A program made the translations under genes and the position numbers. A stretch of DNA of 64,000 nt, taken from Rubrolithibacter danxiaensis. GTDB lineage: Bacteria; Bacteroidota; Bacteroidia; Sphingobacteriales; Sphingobacteriaceae. The notes under the pieces are model-generated. The model made no database searches and was not told the DNA's origin. It worked only from the letters and a program-made list of their open reading frames with translations. Positions 58,779 to 64,000 of this stretch are shown here, one piece after another (within the stretch, counting starts at the first letter, position 1; every line of letters begins with the position of its first letter). The DNA is taken from contig NZ_JBKOPS010000004.1 of the NCBI RefSeq assembly GCF_047272945.1, positions 248,001 through 312,000 on the forward strand, written 5' to 3'.

Positions 58779-59849
58779 TTAAAATAAGCCTAACTGTTTA
58801 CCGGCTGCCGGAGCAAAATGACTAAGCTTTAAGGGACGAAGCGATCTTCCCTGTAGAAAACGATTTACAGATATTCGAAAAAGCTGGTGAATACTTTCAG
58901 CAACCTTTCCGTCTCCCCGCATTCGCTTTCCCCACCTGCTGTCATTTAAATTACCACCATGACAGTCGGCTATCCGGTTTAAAACTTTTTCTGCACGGTC
59001 AGGATAGGCTTTATGAATCCAATCAGAAAAGATTTCAGCAATTGCTCCGTTTAATCTTACAATAGTAAAAATTGCGGCCGAGATTCCTTCATCAGCTGCT
59101 GCTTTAATCAATGATGGAATTTCCTCACTATTTAAACCAGGAATGATTGGAGCCATCATCAGCCTTACAGGGATATTTTCTGAAGCTAAACGGTTAATTA
59201 CCATTAAACGACTTCTGGCCGTTACTGTACGCGGTTCCATTTTCTGTCTTAAGGTTTCGTTAAGCGAGTTAATAGTAACAGTAACATGCACCAGGTCAAA
59301 CCTTGAAAGCTCCCGGAGTAAATCCAGGTCACGCAGTACCAGATTATTCTTGCTTATAATGCTTACAGGATGTTTATATTTAAGAAAAACTTCCAGCAAC
59401 GAACGTGTTATTCTTAACTTTCTTTCTATTGGCTGGTAGCAATCTGTATTTCCCGAGAGCATAATAGGAACAGGTTTATATCCTTTTTTATTGAAAAACT
59501 CTTCAAGAAGAGGCGCTGCATTCCTCTTAACAACAATCTTGCGTTCAAAGTCAAGTCCGGCGCTAAATCCCCAGTATTCATGCGCATTACGGGCATAACA
59601 ATAAATACATCCATGCTCACAACCCTGGTAAGGATTTATCGAATACATAAAAGACAGGTCAGGACTATCAGAAATGCTGACAATTTTCTTAGGGTACTCC
59701 TCAAAAATTTGTGTACCCGTGTTTTCAAGTAATTCTTCATCCAGGCCTTCAATATGTTCTGTAATATACCGGTTCTTTAAAAACTTATTATGGGTATTTA
59801 CCTGAGCACCTCTCCCTTTAAAATATTCTTTATTATCCTCAAATGGCAT
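58779..59849 (-). CDS. PA0069-family radical SAM protein (SPL-like)
   Basis: 356 residues from ATG 59849 (MPFEDNKEYFKGRGAQVN). The cluster motif is GCEHGCIYCYARNAHEYWGF (CxxxCxxC), with FERKIVVKRNAAPLLEEFF and LSGNTDCYQPIERKLRITR after it, as in the Rv2578c/PA0069 group related to spore photoproduct lyase. Substrate unknown. Convergent with the zinc ribbon gene. Confidence 0.88.
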   Translation of the reverse strand: MPFEDNKEYFKGRGAQVNTHNKFLKNRYITEHIEGLDEELLENTGTQIFEEYPKKIVSISDSPDLSFMYSINPYQGCEHGCIYCYARNAHEYWGFSAGLDFERKIVVKRNAAPLLEEFFNKKGYKPVPIMLSGNTDCYQPIERKLRITRSLLEVFLKYKHPVSIISKNNLVLRDLDLLRELSRFDLVHVTVTINSLNETLRQKMEPRTVTARSRLMVINRLASENIPVRLMMAPIIPGLNSEEIPSLIKAAADEGISAAIFTIVRLNGAIAEIFSDWIHKAYPDRAEKVLNRIADCHGGNLNDSRWGKRMRGDGKVAESIHQLFRISVNRFLQGRSLRPLKLSHFAPAAGKQLGLF

Positions 59850-59938
59850 ACGCAAATTTGCTAAAAATATTAGCAAAAACACAAGTAAAACAAGAATTAT
59901 TTTTTATACCATCTTACCGTTTTTTTGTAAATTAAAGT

Positions 59939-60403
59939 ATGCGAAATTCTCTGCCTTTTATCCTGTTCGCTCTTTTTTTCTCCGCTGCCTGCAGGGTAAT
60001 TTTAATAAGCGGGTATGACCCTGTTATAGACGAAACATGTACCAAGATTAAACGGGAATTTAACCTTCATTTTATCAAACTTTCCAGAACACTGCAGGAT
60101 ACTAACCCCGATAACCAGCGGTTTGAAAACTTTCAGGATTATTATGACAATGTGGAAACAGATCTTTTAATACTTGAAGACCGGGCAAAATTTCTGGATA
60201 ATAAATCAGCGCTTGTAAGAAAGCAGATCAGTAACATGGATTCTGCCTTCCATGTTTTTATATCCTTGCATAAAAATGGATTAAAAGATACTCCTGCTGA
60301 TGACAGAAGAGATATCCGCAACGGAATAAATTCATCAATAGATGCCGTAATAAAGCTGCAGGAAGAATTGAAAACGACTGGAAGATTTAAATCACCGAAA
60401 TAA
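59939..60403 (+). CDS. Putative lipoprotein of unknown function
   Basis: 154 residues. Signal sequence MRNSLPFILFALFFSAACRV with a possible lipidation Cys at 18, then a helical region (LHFIKLSRTLQDTNPDNQRF and LLILEDRAKFLDNKSALVRK). It has no recognised family. A 2-bp gap to the next gene suggests a pair. Confidence 0.7.
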   Translation: MRNSLPFILFALFFSAACRVILISGYDPVIDETCTKIKREFNLHFIKLSRTLQDTNPDNQRFENFQDYYDNVETDLLILEDRAKFLDNKSALVRKQISNMDSAFHVFISLHKNGLKDTPADDRRDIRNGINSSIDAVIKLQEELKTTGRFKSPK

Positions 60404-60405
60404 TT

Positions 60406-60741
60406 ATGGGAACTTTAAATTTCGAAAAGATAATTCAGGAAAGTTCAGCGATATCGAAAGAGATTGTAGGTAAAGCCTGGAAAAACTTAAAACCTTATGC
60501 AGAACATGAATTCTGCCAGTTTGCTGAGAATATCGAATTTCTTACTCAGCTAAAAATAAAAAATCAAATTTCAGATGAAGAATTTAAAGCCAGGATAGAA
60601 ATTCAAAGGCTATCATTAAAAAACGTTCTTCTTGCTATTGAAGGTATTGGATTAATTACAGCGCAGGAAGTTGTAAATGCAGTGATAGGAATTGTATCAA
60701 AATTTGTTGAAGAAGCTTTACATATTGCCATTTTAATTTAA
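60406..60741 (+). CDS. Helical protein of unknown function
   Basis: 111 residues, largely alpha-helical and without signal peptide: AWKNLKPYAEHEFCQFAENI, then NVLLAIEGIGLITAQEVVNA and VIGIVSKFVEEALHIAILI, an amphipathic or weakly hydrophobic C terminus. Partner of the preceding lipoprotein gene. Not recognised. Confidence 0.65.
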   Translation: MGTLNFEKIIQESSAISKEIVGKAWKNLKPYAEHEFCQFAENIEFLTQLKIKNQISDEEFKARIEIQRLSLKNVLLAIEGIGLITAQEVVNAVIGIVSKFVEEALHIAILI

Positions 60742-60746
60742 GAACT

Positions 60747-61382
60747 TCATCCCTCAATTAAAAAAACCATTAGCTCTTTGGGACCATGTGCTCCCAGAAC
60801 CAATGTTTTTTCAATATCGGCAGTACGGCTGGGCCCCGTTATGTTTGAGATCATGGTAGGCAACTGATCCTGGTATTTTTCCTTTAGCTTTTTAAAGCCA
60901 TCCTTTAAATCCAGTACAAGTTGTGAAGTATAAGCAAGTACAATATGATAGCTTGGATAAATGCTTAACCTTCTTCCCGCCTGATTTCCATTTGATATAA
61001 GAATGCTGCCGTTTCTCGCTACCAATGACTCGCAGAGCGTTATTCCTACTTCGGCCTGAAGAAAATCAGTATCAGTGCTATAATACGGAAATTCATAGGT
61101 AGTTAATATCTGCTGCAATTTCGGCTCCCAGCAATATATCTTTCTCCAACCTTTTTCATCTGCCAGCGAGAGGAGATTCTCGATAAAATTAATTTCATCC
61201 TCACAAAAAATAAATTTTCCTGCTACAGCCGTAAGTTGTTCTGCAAAAAGTATTTCGAGGTAATCATTGTACTCTTCATAAAGAGGAGCTTCCTCCAAAT
61301 TCGGATACGGATTGTCTCTTTTTTCAAGTAATGCTTTTCTTATTTTTTTAAGCATTCGCTCTTTTGAAGTAGTTTCTTTCAT
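60747..61382 (-). CDS. LUD-domain (LutC/YkgG-type) protein
   Basis: 211 residues from ATG 61382 (MKETTSKERMLKKIRKALL), preceded by a GAGAGGG sequence unusual for this genome. LUD motifs: GITLCESLVARNGSILISNG and LPTMISNITGPSRTADIEKT, then LVLGAHGPKELMVFLIEG. LutC works with LutAB in lactate oxidation, but those genes are not here, so the role is open. Confidence 0.85.
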   Translation of the reverse strand: MKETTSKERMLKKIRKALLEKRDNPYPNLEEAPLYEEYNDYLEILFAEQLTAVAGKFIFCEDEINFIENLLSLADEKGWRKIYCWEPKLQQILTTYEFPYYSTDTDFLQAEVGITLCESLVARNGSILISNGNQAGRRLSIYPSYHIVLAYTSQLVLDLKDGFKKLKEKYQDQLPTMISNITGPSRTADIEKTLVLGAHGPKELMVFLIEG

Positions 61383-61442
61383 TGGTCCCTCTCTACAGTT
61401 GAACAAAAGTCGGTTATCGGGCAAACAGTTCCAAATAATAAT

Positions 61443-61466
61443 AAAAAAGCCCCGATTAACGGGGCT
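61443..61466 (-). terminator. Terminator of ftsH
   Basis: Stem AGCCCCG/CGGGGCT (61448-61454 and 61460-61466), five-base loop, T-run on the minus strand; 6 bp after the ftsH stop. Confidence 0.8.
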
Positions 61467-61471
61467 GATAA

Positions 61472-63577
61472 TTATTTTAATTCTTCCGATTTTTCTGTCG
61501 GTCGCACTTGTAAAGGTTCGGTAGAATCACCTACCGGCTCAGGATGTATGTTTTCAGCAATAACTCCCTGATCACCGCCTTCACCACCATTTACAAACTC
61601 ATCATATGTAGTGCGATGTTCAAAAGGACGTTTTCCTAAAATTTCCTCCAGGTCGCTTTGAAACAAAATTTCTTTTTCCAGTAATTTCTGGGCCAATTTT
61701 TCCAAGCCTTCTCGTTTATCAGTAAGCAATTGTTTTGTCCTGTCGTAAACATCACTTATCAGGTTTCGGACTTCCTGGTCAATTAACTCTGACGTTTTTT
61801 CTGAATACGGGCGGTTAAACTGGTATTCACCCTGCTGATCATTAAAAGAAACATTTCCAACTTTAGGATTCATACCATAGATGGTAACCATTGCATAAGA
61901 TAATTTGGTAATCCGTTCAAGGTCGTTTTGAGCACCGGTTGAAATTTTTCCAAATACAAGGTCTTCGGCTACCCTTCCACCCATAGTCATGCACATTCCA
62001 TCAAGTAATTGCTCTGTAGTGTACAAAAACTGTTCTTTTGGAAGATATTGTGCGTAACCCAATGCAGCAACACCGCGGGGAACAATTGACACTTTAACCA
62101 GCGGGTCGGCGTGTTCAAGAAACCATCCTGCTATAGCATGCCCGGCTTCATGATAAGCCACAATTCGTTTCTCTTCAGGAGATATGATCTTATTTTTCTT
62201 TTCCAGTCCACCAATAACCCTGTCAATAGCATCCTGAAAATCCTGCATATCAACTGCTTCTTTATTTTTACGTGCGGCAATTAACGCTGCTTCGTTACAA
62301 ACATTAGCAATTTCAGCACCGGCAAAACCCGGTGTTTGAGCAGAAAGTTTTTTAGGATCAACATCCGCAGCGAGCTTTATTGGCGTTAAATGTACTTTAA
62401 AAATTTGTTCACGCCCTACTAAATCGGGTTTATCTATGGAGATTTGCCTGTCAAAACGTCCGGGACGAAGTAAGGCTGAGTCTAAAACGTCAGGACGATT
62501 GGTAGCGGCCATTATGATAATCCCGGAATCGGTGCCAAAACCATCCATTTCAACAAGAAGTTGGTTCAGCGTGTTTTCACGCTCATCATTACCTCCCACA
62601 ATACTATTTTTTCCACGGGCACGCCCAATGGCATCAATCTCATCAATAAAGATGATACACGGAGCTTTATCTTTAGCCTGACGAAAAAGGTCGCGGACAC
62701 GTGACGCACCCACACCAACAAACATTTCAACAAAATCAGATCCTGACAAGGAGAAGAAAGGTACTTGTGCTTCGCCTGCCACAGCTTTTGCAAGCAATGT
62801 TTTACCTGTTCCGGGAGAGCCTACCAAAAGAGCTCCTTTAGGAATCTTACCTCCCAGGTTGGTGTATTTTTTAGGATTTTTCAGGAAATCAACTATTTCC
62901 ATTACTTCCTGTTTGGCTTCTTCCAATCCGGCTACGTCATCAAACGTGACGTTTACCTGCGATTCTTTATCAAATAAAGTAGCTTTAGATTTACCGATAT
63001 TAAATATCTGGCCACCGGCACCGCCACCGGCACCGCCGCCCATCCGGCGCATAATGAAAACCCAAAAGCCGATAAGCAGTAACACTGGCAAGATAAATGA
63101 CATAAACCAGCCAGCCCAGGGGCTTTCTCTTGATTCTATATTAAGGGCAGGACGCTGATCCACCGGCATATTCTTTTCCGCATCTTTTAATTTGGCCTGC
63201 AATGCATCAAATGAAGCATCTGTAAATTTATACTGCGGACTTTCTGAAGACAGATTAAAATTGTCCTGGCTTCTTACATCCTTGTATTTAGGCTGGGTTA
63301 ACCTGTCTTTCTTTATGTAAACCTCAACTGTTACGAGGTCGTTGTTTTTATATGCAACAAGCTTGTCCACATCACCGGGAACAAGCATTTGCGTTTCAAA
63401 CTGCTGATAATTAATTGATTTCGCGTTTGTACCGCTAAACAGGTATTGTACTGCAAACAGGCCGATTATAATGGCGGCATACAGCCACATAATATTAAAC
63501 CTTGGCGGTTTAGGTACAATTTTTTTACCAGTAATCTTTTTTATCGATTTTCTTTTTTCTGGTTTAGTATCTTTCAT
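61472..63577 (-). CDS. ftsH: ATP-dependent zinc metalloprotease FtsH
   Basis: 701 residues. Two membrane helices (about 30-48 and 153-178), AAA+ domain with Walker A GSPGTGKT (253-260), Walker B CIIFIDEIDAIG and second region of homology ATNRPDVLDSALLRPGRFDR, and zinc protease motif HEAGH (476-480). It degrades membrane and some soluble proteins. It follows rsfS in the same direction, a common Bacteroidota arrangement. Confidence 0.96.
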   Translation of the reverse strand: MKDTKPEKRKSIKKITGKKIVPKPPRFNIMWLYAAIIIGLFAVQYLFSGTNAKSINYQQFETQMLVPGDVDKLVAYKNNDLVTVEVYIKKDRLTQPKYKDVRSQDNFNLSSESPQYKFTDASFDALQAKLKDAEKNMPVDQRPALNIESRESPWAGWFMSFILPVLLLIGFWVFIMRRMGGGAGGGAGGQIFNIGKSKATLFDKESQVNVTFDDVAGLEEAKQEVMEIVDFLKNPKKYTNLGGKIPKGALLVGSPGTGKTLLAKAVAGEAQVPFFSLSGSDFVEMFVGVGASRVRDLFRQAKDKAPCIIFIDEIDAIGRARGKNSIVGGNDERENTLNQLLVEMDGFGTDSGIIIMAATNRPDVLDSALLRPGRFDRQISIDKPDLVGREQIFKVHLTPIKLAADVDPKKLSAQTPGFAGAEIANVCNEAALIAARKNKEAVDMQDFQDAIDRVIGGLEKKNKIISPEEKRIVAYHEAGHAIAGWFLEHADPLVKVSIVPRGVAALGYAQYLPKEQFLYTTEQLLDGMCMTMGGRVAEDLVFGKISTGAQNDLERITKLSYAMVTIYGMNPKVGNVSFNDQQGEYQFNRPYSEKTSELIDQEVRNLISDVYDRTKQLLTDKREGLEKLAQKLLEKEILFQSDLEEILGKRPFEHRTTYDEFVNGGEGGDQGVIAENIHPEPVGDSTEPLQVRPTEKSEELK

Positions 63578-63620
63578 CTTAAGTTATTCCAACTAAAGTA
63601 AATTGTTAATTTAAAACAGA

Positions 63621-63995
63621 TTAAGCACTTTTATAGTACTTCATTTCTGCGTCTCCCCACAACTCCTCAATGCCATAATATTGCCGTTTATCTGTTTTAA
63701 AGATGTGCACTACAACATCAATATAATCCAGGATAACCCACTCTGCATGTTGAAGGCCTTCAACCCGAACGGGGTCTAATTCCATTGCTTTATAAACTTC
63801 GTGTTCAATACTGGATGCTATAGCTTTTATCTGAGTGGATGATTCAGCATGGCAAACCACAAAGTAATCTGCAACTGAACTGTGTATATTTCTGAGATCT
63901 AATCTTACTATTTCATTGCCTTTTTTTTCCTGAATGCCGTGAATTACCAATTCGGAGATTAAGGCAGATTCATTAATTACTTTGTTTTTTACCAT
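63621..63995 (-). CDS. rsfS: Ribosomal silencing factor RsfS
   Basis: 124 residues: LRNIHSSVADYFVVCHAESS and KAIASSIEHEVYKAM, then GLQHAEWVILDYIDVVVHIF and YYGIEELWGDAEMKYY, the RsfS/Iojap signature. Binds L14 and blocks subunit joining under starvation. The ATG at 63995 lies 5 bp from the window edge; an upstream gene may couple. Confidence 0.95.
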   Translation of the reverse strand: MVKNKVINESALISELVIHGIQEKKGNEIVRLDLRNIHSSVADYFVVCHAESSTQIKAIASSIEHEVYKAMELDPVRVEGLQHAEWVILDYIDVVVHIFKTDKRQYYGIEELWGDAEMKYYKSA

Positions 63996-64000
63996 TAAAA

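Overview
The window is a 64 kb stretch of a chromosome from the phylum Bacteroidota, probably in or near the Sphingobacteriales (phylum confident, order tentative). Evidence for the phylum: promoter -7 boxes of the form TAnnTTTG (for example upstream of htrA, mfd, nuoA and the CPBP gene), almost no Shine-Dalgarno sequences, an exbB-exbD-exbD-tonB cluster, a short NuoG without its molybdopterin domain, a three-gene sdhCAB locus, an arginine pathway with an argF'-type carbamoyltransferase, a SAM-II riboswitch on metK, and many Bacteroidota-restricted small proteins. I see no rRNA, tRNA, CRISPR array, prophage or classical insertion sequence.

Layout. 1-6.6 kb (minus): complex I operon nuoABCDEFGH; nuoH runs off the left edge. 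6.7-12.5 kb (minus): energy transduction cluster exbB-exbD-exbD-tonB, a small membrane protein, a phosphate-binding-like lipoprotein and a TPR protein. 12.8-20.6 kb: SUI1-like factor, lipid kinase, riboswitch-controlled metK, Nudix hydrolase, PlsC acyltransferase, a LytS/LytTR two-component pair, a 57-residue membrane peptide and a beta-CASP metallo-hydrolase. 20.7-23.6 kb: a BlaI-M56 sensor/protease pair with a clear tandem operator, followed by a secreted peptide resembling the protease tail. 23.6-27.7 kb (minus): sdhCAB with a foreign small gene between sdhA and sdhB. 27.7-31 kb: PdeM nuclease, HtrA protease, DapF. 31.4-43.4 kb (plus): arginine operon GNAT-argG-argC-argD-argF'-argB-proC-argE-argH, then an HNH gene and an aminotransferase. 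43.4-51.5 kb: DUF4160/DUF2442 pair, RsmI-like methylase, FAD monooxygenase, ApaG, Dus, CPBP protease, CdsA and an unusual TonB-like protein. 51.5-64 kb: Mfd, a run of small membrane proteins, Nif3, zinc-ribbon coiled-coil protein, radical SAM protein, LUD protein, FtsH and RsfS.

The most unusual structure is a set of compact elements placed in the spacers of housekeeping operons. Three loci (sdhA/sdhB, argC/argD, argE/argH) each carry a small four-helix-bundle (S23/IVP family) gene between a pair of 32-bp imperfect inverted arms. Every arm is a run of about 4.5 degenerate 7-bp units. The unit sequence differs from element to element but is shared by the two arms of one element. One element is decayed (internal stops and a frame change), and the argD/argF' spacer has a matching arm pair with no gene, as if emptied. 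The family is known from intervening sequences of 23S rRNA, where flanking inverted repeats pair and RNase III removes the segment. Here the same arrangement sits in protein-coding operons. I know of no description of element-specific heptad arms, so this is the best candidate for a new system.
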